Positions 11,101-22,584 of a DNA stretch of 64,000 bases are shown piece after piece (position 1 is the stretch's first letter; every line of letters begins with the position of its first letter). The translations under genes were made by a program, and so were the position numbers. Source of the DNA: Tachypleus tridentatus (taxonomy: Eukaryota; Arthropoda; Merostomata; Xiphosura; Limulidae); NCBI RefSeq assembly GCF_004210375.1, contig NW_027467782.1:28995276-29059275 (forward strand). The letters run 5' to 3'. Below the pieces are notes generated by a model. That model saw only the letters and a program-made list of their open reading frames with translations, made no database searches and was not told the DNA's origin.

Positions 11101-12645
11101 TTTTTTGGTTATCCATTAAATGTGGAAGAGAGGAATAAAAGAAAAAGTTATTCCAGAAATTCCTTACTTTCCATGTATTTAATAATAATAGAAACCTATT
11201 GTTAAGGCATTGAATTATTTCTTTCAAATATACTGTGTCCAACTGGAGAAATTTAAAATTCATCTTTAGAACTGATCGTGATTATCTATAAACCCAGAAA
11301 AAGAAACAAAGAAGTAGAAGAAATAATTTTGTTGAATATAGTTTAGGCCTTTTAAGAAAACCACACATAATGCATTGCTGCCACGTTTCTATGGAAATGA
11401 AACTCTATGTCTTTAGTTTATTTTAGCGTGGTTTTCACTGATGTGAATAGTGCAGTTATATAGCTGACAACCATGGTTCTAATATATGTTACTATAAAGA
11501 GTCAAAACACAAATACAAAAATTATCTCACCGTTAAATTATAAGATCCTTGGTTCTTTTGGTAAAGTTTATTTTCTGCACTTTGATATTCATGTCTTCAC
11601 ACAGATTGTTTACCACCCAAACTAGCAGATTATAGACATTACATATTTTATAATAAACTAAGCCTTAATTACACACACACACACACATATAATATAACTA
11701 CATTTTTCATGAGTTAGAAATAATGCATTTTAATGTATGTACATTGAATTTTCATAGGGAGTAGTTACTTTAAATACCTAAAAAGTGACAACAAAGACAT
11801 GTCGCTCTCATTCATGACCTATGCACTGTTTTACATAACTACGTAACTATAGTTTTAATGAGAGAAGAAAACCAAGCCTTAATCACAGACACACGACGGA
11901 TAGTGATAAAAGGAATATCGTATCAACAGTTCCTGTATTTTTATGCACTGTTTATTGGCGAACAAATGACGTGTTTGAATCTACTGGAAATCCACTTACT
12001 GACAAACCAACCGCTGGTTAGTACAATTAGAAAATAAAAGTTCCTATTTGAGATAAAATGAACTTAACGGGAAAATATGTTGAAGGAGTAGAGAGAATTA
12101 TTTAGTTAAGTCTAGAGTTCCTTTTGTATGTTTGAAACTTTATAAAAAAATCATAAAACTGAAATAAATCTTAAACTCATGCCAATCACTATCTTGGGGT
12201 CGAATATTCGTATTGAATAGCAAAAGCGCGCTAACAGTGACTGACAGACTCAGAAACTGTTGAAACGATGCATCAAAATCGCGTGACGTCTATCACGCAC
12301 ATATATATACATATATGTAATTCAACTGCATTTTTCTAGAAATGAGAAATATTGCACTGTAAGATATATATATTGAATTACACTATGTAACACAACTTTT
12401 GTTCCTGGATAGTATCTGTTATTTCTTAATTGCTTATGTTGTAAAAGTACAGAAAATGGCCATTATTCCCTTCATACTTTACTCTTGTGACCTGGATAAT
12501 GAAATATAGAAATTAACCTATTTTCAATGTAAAAACGGGCAAATTTGCACATTTTAATTAAATAAAGTCTGAATAAAACAACATATAAATCAATATTTAC
12601 ATGTACTTTTAAGATATGGTCTTTTAAGGACGTCCTGCAGCCAAT
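11101..12645. other. Unassigned DNA with short microsatellites
   Basis: A nine-unit AC run lies at about 11669-11687, and TA-rich alternations occur near 12300 and 12365. Nothing else is recognised. Confidence 0.45.
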
Positions 12646-13700
12646 TTTGCTGTAGTTCTTCACCACAGCCTTAACGAATTTTCACATACTTATCAACCTT
12701 GTAATTGCCCAAGAAGCCCCAAACCACTGCGACAAAGCTCCTTTTAGCTTTTTTTCCCTTCCAACTGAGCTTCTTGAGGAATTCTGGGCACTCCATTGTC
12801 TTTTATATTTGTGGTCCAACTAAGACACCAGATTTGACATTTGCTTCAGTCAGCTTAGGGAAGAAGTCTCGAAGGTACTTGAAGGCTGAAGACTCCTTAT
12901 CAAGAGCTGTGATAAATTGTTTCATTAGACCCAATTTTATGTGAAATGGTGGGAGTAACACCTACTGGAGGTCCACTAGTGGCTCATACTTGATATTGTG
13001 CCTCCCCACAGTGAACTCCATTCATTGGGACCAGTGATTCCTGTTGCAGTGCGCTGCGGTGTCCCTGCTGTTCCAAAGGCAAAGATAACAGAAAAAACTG
13101 GGTAAAGCGTCCTTGGAGACCCATTAAAAATGCCACCATTTTGAAATATCCGATTGCCTCCCAGCCATATTAATCATACTTCAAGGCTTCTAGCAAGGTC
13201 TTGACGCTGTTGTATCCCTTTTTGAGGTGCACCGAATGAGCCAGGGGAAAAGACGGAAACTTATTCCCGTTATGGAGCAGCACAGCTTTGAGGCTTCAAG
13301 ATGAGCTATCAACGAAGGGGTATCTCTCGTTCGGATTACTGGCAATTCCAATTGTCTCGCACAGACCGGGTACATTGGAGCAGAAGCAGCGCCCATCTTG
13401 ACGAGTGAAGAAGCTTCCTTAGACTTGTGACTTGCACATTTTCATTCTTGACTATCCTTGTAGGTTCTACAACATTCTAGAAAGTTCTTGAAACTTCTTG
13501 TAAGTTCGAGAAAATTTTCTATCAGCTACTCAGTACTGAATCTACCTGGAATGTTGTCGAAAATGGGTAAATTTGAAAATTTCATTACCCTGGTCATAAA
13601 AGCAAAGTTTAAAGAGAAAAATAGGTCTTTTCCATTTAATTTAGGCATAAGTAATTGGGAAATAGCACTTTCTGCCCAGAAACAAGAAAAAGTATAAAAA
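12646..13700 (-). pseudogene. Repeated uncharacterised protein family, copy A (broken)
   Basis: The minus strand encodes fragments of the same protein as copy B at 22585-23705. Recognisable pieces include 'YFKMVAFLMGLQG' and, further on, 'SNETIYHSS' matching 'LMKQFVTALDK' of copy B, and a segment corresponding to 'PQIKKILE'. Stops and frameshifts interrupt it throughout. Homology to copy B continues past the protein into a block with 'ttctagaaagttcttgaaac' and 'gggtaaatttgaaaatttca', so the repeated unit includes sequence upstream of the coding part. From memory, similar proteins of unknown function occur in many copies in arthropod and cnidarian genomes, which suggests a mobile or amplified origin. 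I cannot name a superfamily. Confidence 0.7.
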
Positions 13701-15689
13701 TATTTTCCATAGTGATATTTGTCACCTTATATATTCATATAATGTTCACAATCGGAGTTTCAAAAAGTGCAATATATTCCATGTTTGTAAAAAATTAATA
13801 ATTATAGTGACAATTATTACCCTTTATTCAAAATGATTATATCTGCCTTATAACTTTGTCGCCAATAATACATCCAATACATCCAATTGGTGGATGTATG
13901 ACAAATGGAATATTACTGGCCCGTGTTTCTGGTTTTCTGTGCGCCGTAAGTGATAGCGCTAACGTAAGCAAACGTCGTCTTTGCTCGGAAATGATTCATC
14001 AAATGAATTGACTCATTCAGGAAAGGAGGTTTGACTAGATTACAGACGCGTCTCTCATTATTTGTCATTTAATTAAAGTTTATGAGAAAACACATTTTAC
14101 AAAAAACAAAGAAAAGAAATATAAGGCATAAAACAATTTGTTTCTTTGTCTTCTGTGCTCTACTAACTACAGTATTAAATCCCGATATTTATCGTTATAA
14201 TTTTTAAAACTTACCTTTAAGCCGTTGGGGACTTGAATATGTATCGTTCCTAAACAACAAAAGTATCGTCTGATTCTTGGGTCAACTTTGGTGCTTATGT
14301 TGAATGCTTAATATTCATGTTGATTTATTACAAAGGCTTACTTTTTTTGACAGCTGCGATGATATAACAGCAAAATAGTTTAATTCAGAAGTTTAGAACA
14401 TTGAGTTGAAGGTGAAAGTATTAGCTTGTAAACTAGTTTCCAACAAAGCCTTACGTTATGTTTTTATACTAAATTAGAAGGAAACCTATTGATGGCAGGT
14501 AATGTATGTTAACATAAAAATATAGATGTTGATGACTTGTGTACGATACTATAGTAAGTCGTTAAAATAATAGTAATTGAATAAACGTGATTTATTGTAC
14601 ACATCGCACTGAGTAAGATCAAAGCCTCTTAAGAATGGAAATTCTATAATTTAGCACTGAAATTTTAACAACTTGAATGAGTAAATTTTAACTAAAATAT
14701 TCTACTTTCAGGACAATTTAAATGGTAAGGAAATGTAATTAATTTAATGATAAGCATCCTTTTATGATGATTTAACAATCATTAATTCAAAGAATTAATC
14801 ATAAGTTATTTAATTAATTAGAACTAAGCATCTTGTGTAGAACAATGAATTTAATTATTAGTGCTTAATTATAGACATGATGACACATGTATTGTATAAT
14901 GCATGGCTTTCTAGAGACACATTTTTTTCTTTGTGGTATCATTATGTAACCTTCATTATGGCAGCCTGTCTTGGCAACATAGCAACGCACACTGTGGTGA
15001 CAAAATTTGATACTATGACAACATGGTCACCTGACATGGCGGCATAGCAACTCACCCCTAACAACACGCTCCCTGTGCGAAACTTGGTACTATTGCCTCG
15101 TCATTGACATTGAGTTCCTGTAGACCAGGGTTAATCGGCTGGTCCACTTGGGCTAGGATCAACCGAGTACTAGTGTTGTCAATTCAACATCTACTCCGGT
15201 CTTTTAGAACTATAACTAGACCTATATATGTGTTTCTCATAACTGACTTAAATATTACGTCTTTGTTTTCAGGTATTCCTCTCAGAAGTTTGATGGTTTT
15301 TGATGACGAATCTCGACCTGCAGAGCTCCAGGTTTGCAATCCAATAGGAGAAACTAATTGAGATGATACAGTTTATCCTTGTCTTTTCTTTGAAATTATC
15401 GAACGAACCCATTGACCAATGTTTCTTTTAATTCAAATTTAATATCCGTAGAAAGTTACCGTAAATCGATTAAGAACAGACAGAGCTAATGATAACTTTC
15501 ATACAGGTACATATACTAATCTGTTTTCATTAAATCAATCTTAAACGATAATTAGTTTCAGATTTCCTGTGTAGTGGTGTTTACAGTGTTTGCGAACGTG
15601 TTTTTAATTGTAAAAATCATTTTGTCGAACCAAAAACAAATGGTGGTATATCATTGTGTTTATTCGTGATTGATTACAATATAAAATAT
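13701..15689. other. Unassigned DNA, several short palindromic stretches
   Basis: A short perfect inverted repeat 'atacatcca'/'tggatgtat' lies at about 13877-13899, and AT-rich palindromic sequence lies at 14735-14830. A possible small exon at 15273-15331 is discussed separately. No gene is supported. Confidence 0.4.
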
Positions 15690-15934
15690 TTTTTTGTTTT
15701 GAATTCCGCGCACAACTACTCGAAGGCTTTCTACGCTATCCCTCCCTAATTTTGCAGCGTAAGACAACAGAGAAAGCAACTAGTCATCACCACGCATCGC
15801 CGAACAGTAAGATTGACCGTCACATATAACGCCCCAATGGCTGAAAGGACGAGCATGTTTAGTGGGACGGGAATTCGAACCCGCGATCCTCGAATTACGA
15901 GTCGAGTGCCTTAACCATCTGGCCATGCCGGGCC
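15690..15934 (-). repeat. SINE-1 with internal deletion
   Basis: The copy has tail, body and tRNA-like head ('cccggcatggccagatgg' on the minus strand). About 25-30 bp around the 'gagtagcccaagagttgg' box are missing compared with other copies. Confidence 0.9.
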
Positions 15935-16486
15935 GCTGTAGAAACTTGCTCACGGCTCTTTAAATTCTGTAATAGTGGAGTTAAAAATAGATGTATTTGC
16001 CAAGATTTTTCTAGATTACACTTTTTATACAGAAGTATTTGTAAAGTGTTTTGATTGCAGCATCCTTACTTTGAAACATAACTTATTTCAGTTATAATTG
16101 ATCAAATTAAAACGCGCATGATCATAAAATCATCTTATTTATTCCTGTGGTAAGCGATCTCTTTTGAAATATAATTATTAACATGTGAGTTTTGAGAAAC
16201 GTATCTTATTACTTTTTATACACAACGTATCTCGTTACGTCCGTTGTGTCGGTTCATTTTGCAGATGAGAAGAAGAGGGCTGGTTAAAATATACGATGGT
16301 TGTTTGATGACAGCGGCAAATTGTTTGTGTTACTTTCTCAGCTTTGATGCAAAGGTTATTTGACGGTAAAACATTAAATATAGAACAAAGAAACCTAAAA
16401 TGTTTCGAGTGTTTAATAAACAACAACTGTACAATTGTTTGGTAAGAGCATTGAAACTTAAACAATGGGATCCAGTTATTCATTTT
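15935..16486. other. Unassigned DNA
   Basis: No feature is recognised. An 82-codon minus-strand frame at 16235-16483 resembles nothing I know. Confidence 0.4.
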
Positions 16487-16620
16487 TTTCGTTATTTTGA
16501 AATACGCGCAAAGCTACTCGAGGGCTATATGTGCTAGCCGTCTCTAATTTATCAGTGTAAGACTAGAGGGAAGGCAGCTAGTTATCACCACCCACCGCCA
16601 ACTCTTGGGCTAGTCTGATT
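16487..16620 (-). repeat. SINE-1, 5'-truncated
   Basis: Only the tail and the 3' half of the body are present, ending abruptly after 'gcccaagagttggcgg' (minus strand). The truncation point in the middle of the unit is what a 5'-truncated retroposition gives. Confidence 0.88.
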
Positions 16621-16880
16621 TTTTATTCCAAAACAAACAATCTATATATGTATACCAGTACATGAGCATTGATGATAAAAGGGTCGGAGTAAATTCATCC
16701 CATTCTGACCCTAAAGTAGTAACTAACACCAACCAACACTGCATGACCATATGATACCCAAATCCCAAGAGAGAGAACAATACGCAGTGCTGTATTTATT
16801 CTCGAATTTTGCCTTTTTCATTGACACGTATAACACTAACTTTCGACAGCTGAAGATATCTACTTAGATCAAAATTAAAG

Positions 16881-17161
16881 ATTTGTTTCTTTGTTTTTTT
16901 AATTTCGCACAAACCTACACGAGGGCTACCTGCGCTAGCCGTCCCTAATTTAGCAGTGTAAGACAAGACGGAAGGCAGCTAGTCATCATCACCCACCGCC
17001 AACTCTTGAGCTACTCTTTTACCAACGAATAGTGGGATTTACCGTACCATTATATAGCCACGACGGTTGAAAGGACGAGCATGTTTGGTGCGACGGGAAT
17101 TCAAACCCGCAACCATCAAGTTACGAGTCGAACGCCTTAAGCCACCTGGCCATGTCAGGCC
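16881..17161 (-). repeat. SINE-1, near full length
   Basis: All boxes are present, including the head ('cctgacatggccaggtgg' on the minus strand) and the T-rich plus-strand equivalent of the AAAC tail. The distance to the previous SINE-1 copy, which has the same orientation, is about 260 bp. Confidence 0.92.
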
Positions 17162-18089
17162 CAAAATTAAAGATATACTCAGTAATAGATATTAACTACT
17201 TAATAAAATAAGCTGTTCAAGGCGTCGAGTTTAATATCTTCACGTGTAACTTTTGTTTGTGCGGGCATTGCGGTTATTACAGCACCTAGTGCTATAAAAA
17301 TAAATGCCTGTAAAATAATTTCATCTTCACTAGAATTTAATGTCTGCTTGCAGTAAAATGTAATCGTTTTATGTAACGAAGGTAATAAAATTTTCCTAAT
17401 TTCTGTGTCGCTAAGAAACTAAATCATTGTTAATAATATTAATATTGTAACCACGTGTTTCTATAATGCTCAGAGGCAACAGAGATACTAGACAAATAAT
17501 GTATTATAAAAATTTACATATTAAACGCCAAAAACTGACATAGTACAGAAACTAGAAGGTGGAACATTTGTGGTAACACAACAGAACTACAATTCAATTT
17601 GGAAACAGCTTTGATTTGAATTCAAAGTATACAAATTTAAAAGGAGATGGAAAAAATCCAAAGATTATGTCTGTGTTTGTTTTTCTTACAGCAAATCCAC
17701 ATCGGGCTATCTGCTTAGCCCACAGAAGGTTAAAGGTTACGCGATTTTTATTACAAAATATTGTTGTTTGACAATAATGCTTGTTAGATAATCACAATTA
17801 TTGTTGTAAAAGTTCTTTAAACAACTCGCCTGGCAGGTATATTATATAACTTAAGAGCAAACAAAAACGGGCTACGTCAGTTTATATATTTTAGGCAAAA
17901 GCCCTTGGTCTGATACAAATCTGTATATACAAGTCCCATATACAAGAGTCGTTCAGTTTAACAGTAGAAGATTGGCTTAAATTATAGTGAATAAAATCAT
18001 TAAACGCGTAATTTTCGCTTACTGTTAAAGTGTTATTATTGTAACAGTTACAAAACATCAAATATATGACATTACATGATTTATGATAT
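17162..18089. other. Unassigned DNA with a possible SINE-2 scrap
   Basis: Around 17688-17730 the phrase 'cagcaaatccacatcgggctatctg' resembles the tail of SINE-2 read backwards. Otherwise I see no feature. Confidence 0.4.
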
Positions 18090-18760
18090 AATGAGTGATT
18101 AATCTTTAAAGCTATCCAAGTGTTGTGTGGTTACTCGCGGTAGGGCAAACAGGACTTCATATTGTATCTACAGAAATATTGAATGCAAGCTAACGAGGTC
18201 ATAACTTCATTAAACATGTCACTGGTTAGATTTCATTTGGAATATTGTGTTCAGTTTTTGGTTTGAATTTCGCGCAAAGCAGTACGAGGGCTATCTGTGT
18301 TAACCGTCCTTAATTTAGCAGTGTAAGACAAAAGGGAAAGCAGCTAGTCAACATCACTCACCGTCAACTCTTAGGCTACTCTTTTTCCAACGAATAGTGG
18401 GATTAAGCGCTACATTATAAAACCCCACGGCTGAAAGAGCGAGCATATTGGGTGTGAAAGATTCAAACCTGCGCCCCTCCGCTTACGAGTCGAGTGCCTT
18501 AACCACCCGGCCTATTGGTTACTACGGTACCTGGGATAGAGGGGGTTGTCATATAAGGAGAGGCTGAAATATAAAAGTTTGATTGATCTTTGGATGTTGT
18601 AGTGGCAGTAAATATAAGTGAGTTCAAAAGAAAGCTTCATTAGTATATGAATGATAAGGGTTGGTTTTAAATCTTTTTACTTATGGAACAGCCGAGGTGG
18701 ACCAACAGGTTACATGTTTTCCCAAAACGTTGTGTTAATAGTCATGTCGTTTATGTATCA
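18090..18760 (+). mobile_element. CR1-type LINE 3' fragment split by a SINE-1
   Basis: The left part (to about 18257) encodes a degenerate 'LSKCCVVTRG.ANRTSYCIYR' and 'WLDFIWNIVFSFW', matching the same C-terminal region in the long LINE at 52550 ('LSKHCVIAGGTANKILGYIYR'). After the inserted SINE (18258-18512), the homology resumes with 'gttactacggtacctgggatagagg...gaggctgaa' and runs into the 3' untranslated block containing 'ccaaaacgttgtgtt', which is also found after the other LINE. The element is dead. Confidence 0.7.
18258..18512 (-). repeat. SINE-1 inserted into a LINE fragment
   Basis: The copy is nearly complete: tail first on the plus strand, head ('aggccgggtggttaagg' on the minus strand) last. 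It interrupts LINE homology, so it is younger than the LINE fragment. Confidence 0.9.
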
Positions 18761-18849
18761 AATTCCAAAATCTTTATAGTAAGAAAAGTAATAAATTGTT
18801 CAAAAAAGAAATATTATAATCATGTTATTAAAAATTATTAGTCGCTAGA

Positions 18850-19075
18850 TTTATAATTAAAGAGTCAAACTGTAAGTTTATTTAAACTAACTGTATTAGT
18901 TATACTCATACTGACCAAATTGTAGACAAGGTTGGCTGCTTTATTTGTAAGCTGCCTTGTCACGTCTGCTGAGAGGTGTGAAATTCTTCGTTGAACTGTC
19001 ATATGATTCAAAGCCACCGTCTGTAGCTTGCGAACTGCTTTCGGACATAATTTTTCCGATGCAGTAATCATACGG
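18850..19075 (-). pseudogene. hAT-like transposase fragment (ZBED/GTF2IRD2 type)
   Basis: The minus-strand frame contains 'KLQTVALNHMTVQRRISHLS' and 'QLTNKAANLVYNLVSM'. In full-length hAT-derived proteins this corresponds to the stretch 'LSHxTVxRRIxxMSxDI' through to the segment just before the first catalytic 'DESTD'. Here the DESTD equivalent is lost ('SITNT'). Nothing on either side continues the protein. Confidence 0.6.
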
Positions 19076-19084
19076 TGAACGGTC

Positions 19085-19316
19085 GGCCAGATTTCGCTGT
19101 CATCAACGAAATATCGTAACTGACCTCACATGCTGCACCTAAATCTGCTGACTGCGGTCACCAGTTCTAAACTTATTGAACCATCTTTGACACTTCTCCA
19201 CATTCAGAATGTCATTGTTGTACACATCTTGAATGGTTCTTCAGTAGCACTCTTTCATTTTCTGAAGTTGTAAAACATTATATTCTTTATGTGCTCCTCT
19301 GACACCTCCATGATAA
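19085..19316 (-). pseudogene. Mariner-like transposase N-terminal fragment
   Basis: On the minus strand, 'EVSEEHIKNIMFYNFRK' is followed, after a frameshift, by 'RTIQDVYNNDILNVEKCQ' and 'WFNKFRTGD'. This is the HTH_48 region typical of mariner transposases (EHIR.IMLYEF.KG...ATR.I..VYG...L..RT.Q.WF.RFR.GD). The catalytic DDD domain is absent; the sequence abuts the hAT fragment instead. Confidence 0.75.
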
Positions 19317-20689
19317 TTGGGGCTTGTAAAATAAATAAAACAAAAATTAGTAAAAAAACAAATTGGTTTACTCTGAATATTGTTATTTCATCCCATATAA
19401 CTTGTGACTTTGAGAATAACTTCATTTAGCCAAGAAATATGCATTTACATTTATTCTATCCCAAAAAATAACATTACTTATGGGATGATTTAATATGTGT
19501 ATAAAAAAAAAACTATTCCATGCAAAAAGAATACTAATAACTTGTACACACACACATATAAAAGTTAGTGTATGCTTTTGCTAGTAGGAATTACTACCTG
19601 TTTGCTCTATTTCTATACATTTCTTCAATAGCAGATGTATTTATCATAGTATGTTATTGTTAAATACCTGATAGATATATATATAATAAAATTATTATGA
19701 GTTGCACATCTTTCATATCAAACTTGCCAATTTATGTTGCTATGAATGAAATTTACTATATAATGCCTTGAGGAGGAAGTTACACTAGAACCTTACCAAT
19801 TAGTTCTTCAGGTAAAAAAGAGAAAATGACAGAGGTACAATGTCGTTCATTATGAAAATAATGATATAAATTATGTTAGTGGGTTATGTCAATTTTCGTA
19901 AAGAAAGACCATTTATGGATATTTATGGAAATATGATTATAATGAAGATGTCATTCTATCTTTTTTAATACTTTTTAGATCCATGAGTGAAAGAAAAATA
20001 AAAAAATCCACTAAAAAACGTACATTCTAAATGTAAATGATATTATTATCAGTACTGGTAACTTGTAATAGAAAACAAATATTTTAAAAATGGTGATGAT
20101 GAAGTTTAAATTGTTTATAATAATTAATGGAGAATTTCACCAATTGTTTGAGAAACAAGTAGAAAATCTTATTTTTTGCTCTTCAAGTTTAGTTCCAAAG
20201 TAAAGAACATTCTGTAATATCTTGTATCACTGATAAAATTGGGAATTATTCAAGAAATTACAGTAAGACTCTTGTAAGACTGTTAATGAGTCGAGAGTTA
20301 ATTTTTTTGTAATGTTATTTTTTGATGCTTTTTATGATAAAGCATATGTAACATTTTTGTCAGTAGAAATTTCAAGCTTGAAAACATTTTCTTACAGAGG
20401 AATGGTTAAGTATGAATCCCTATAGATTCTTTCACAATGCAAGTCAAATTTACAGTACTCTAACTTTGCCCTTGTTTATACAAATTGTGTTGGTAGAGAG
20501 TTGTAGTTTAATTCATTTATCAGCCTATCTTTATAATTCTCTTCCCTGTAACATGTGTTAACTTGTAGTACAGAAGTGTGGAAATGTGTTAGGACAAAGT
20601 CAAAAATAGATTTCAGGTTGTCCCAAAAGAACAATAGAAGGTGAATCCCATATTAAACATCAATATTTTATTGTTATTCTAACTCAGCA
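19317..20689. other. CpG-poor unassigned DNA
   Basis: No exon or repeat is recognised. The interval has strikingly few CG dinucleotides compared with, for example, 46600-48500. A short AC run lies near 19546. Confidence 0.4.
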
Positions 20690-21770
20690 CAACTGAAATA
20701 TAGTTAGAGTGATTGATTAAGGAAACAGTTAACATTTTGTTGTCTCTCTTTTGCTTTAATTACTGTAGATGGTTGTTCTGGTATTATTGTAAGATATTTA
20801 ATGAAAGTGTCCTTTGATATTTTACTTCAAGCGTTCCTGACATTCACTCACATAAAGCTTCTTTGCAAGTAACTCTTGATTTGTCAAGTTTTTAATCATT
20901 CAAATCTCAAATCTGCTCAATTGGGTTGAGATTGGGGATCTTTGGGAGGTAATTGCATTATTTGAATGATTTCAGCAGCTTAATTTATAGCTAAGTAATT
21001 TCATCGTAGGTTGTATGAGCATTTCAGGTCATTATAATCTTGCTAATAGAATGCTTTACCAATAACATGCAAACTACAGGGTATACCCTACTGGATCAAT
21101 ACATCATTGTACTTGTGCTGGTCTTTTATTCCATATCTTTTGCAGATGTTTTCTATCACTTCAGCAGAAAAATATCCCTAAATTATCACACTGCTTCTAC
21201 CATACTTTGTGGCAGGTACTATGCATTGAGATAAGTATCTTTCTACTGTCTTCAGCCAGATGTGTTACCTACACTTTGACCCAAATATTTCAAAGTTGGA
21301 CTCATCCATCCGTAACATCTTTTTCCAATTATTATCAGTCCAGTTTTTGTATTTTTCAGCAAAATTAAATCTTGCCAATATTTGGATATCAAAGTAAATG
21401 TTTTTTAACTGATACACAACCAAATATTCCATTATCAGTGAGTCTTCTAGATTCTGTAGACCTGGACACCTTTCTGTTATTTAATATATGTTCATTTATA
21501 TCATGTCTGACATCATTGACAGTCTTCACTTTGTACTGAAGGCAGAGTAAACAAAGATACTTAACATCAATATCATTGAGTTTATGTTTTCTACCTCTTC
21601 CATTCCTATGTTCAGATATTCCTGTCTTGGCCTCAAGGATGTTCTTGACAGTGTTTTGGGAACAATTCAAGTCTGCAGCAATTTGTTGGAGAGCCCAAAG
21701 AGAATCACGTAAAGATCTTATACAAAGTCTCTGATCTTTGCTTTTGTGGCTGTGGTATGACAACAAAACT
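20690..21770 (-). pseudogene. Tc1-like transposase, degenerate
   Basis: Tc1 transposases cut and paste the element at TA sites using a DD34E catalytic triad. The minus strand has a paired helix-turn-helix N-terminus ('LQQIAADLNCSQNTVKNIL', 'NGRGRKHKLND'), then 'NWTDNNWKKMLRMDESNFE' with the first catalytic Asp, 'SQCIVPATKYG', and a mutated 'QQDYNDLK' where the family has QQDNDPKHT. After that comes a decayed 'PPKDPQSQPN' in place of PPQSPDLNPIE. Several in-frame stops show it is inactive. Terminal inverted repeats were not identified by eye. The first 125 codons (21766 to 21389) are still open. Confidence 0.85.
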
Positions 21771-22314
21771 TAATATATACTGTTAAACCCTGTTTATTGT
21801 TTCTGATGTCCAGGACTTGTTTACTTATTCCATCTGATACTGTTGCTGTCAACGTCTCTTTCAATTTGTGATTTTAAACATTTTGAAAACTTTCTGTAGA
21901 TGTAGAAAGCATTTTTTATCACTATTTGCATTAGTATTTTGGATATTTAAAGTTGTTAATTCAAGAATGCTGGACAGTTGAGACCTTATTTAAATTAGAT
22001 ATAATTAAGCTATAACATGTTATTCCTGAAGTGTGTGACTTATCCACATTATAACAAATACATCAAATATAAGTAAATAAATTTGGAACTAATTATCCTT
22101 TATTATTTTTATGTGGAAAATAATATTTTACACAATTTATAATATTTTTATTTGAATGTGATATTAAGTATACAAAACTAATATTCAAACACTAAAATAA
22201 ATTCTATATGTGGAATACGTAATAGCCTATGAGTTACACTGCTAACTGATATACACTTTTGCTTTTCAAATCAGTTTAATGTTCTCATGCTATTGCTACT
22301 TGATAGCACTATGT
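21771..22314. other. Unassigned CpG-poor DNA
   Basis: This contains the 5' flank of the Tc1 remnant. No further feature is recognised. Confidence 0.4.
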
Positions 22315-22400
22315 GGCCCACCAGTGGTATGTCTACAGACATGCCACTAGAAACCTGGTTTCAATACCAGTGATGGGCAGAGTGCAGTTAGCATCGTATA
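22315..22400 (+). repeat. SINE-2, partial
   Basis: The head ('cccaccagtggtatgtctac') and B-box-like part ('ggtttcaataccagtgatggg') are present. The tail is lost after the 'cagagtgcag' block. Confidence 0.75.
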
Positions 22401-22584
22401 TCATAAGATTACATTGTGACAATGCAGATAAAATGTAAAATTATTATGTGTTAACTGCTAAATGCCAAAATGTTATGGAGTAAGGTTATTACTAAGCATA
22501 TGCTATGTATTATTTTCAAACAACTACCATATTACTAAGTAGTGTTTATGCTGGGAAGCTACTGGAAATATTTTTTTTATTGAT

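Noticed and set aside
13488-13697. 69-codon plus-strand frame
   Set aside because: It lies in the non-coding flank shared by copies A and B. In copy B the frame is not kept.
18721-18735. Further hammerhead-like site at 'aaaacgttgtgtt'
   Set aside because: Only the AAACGTT part is present, with no CUGANGA core or stems. It is part of the CR1 3' untranslated block.
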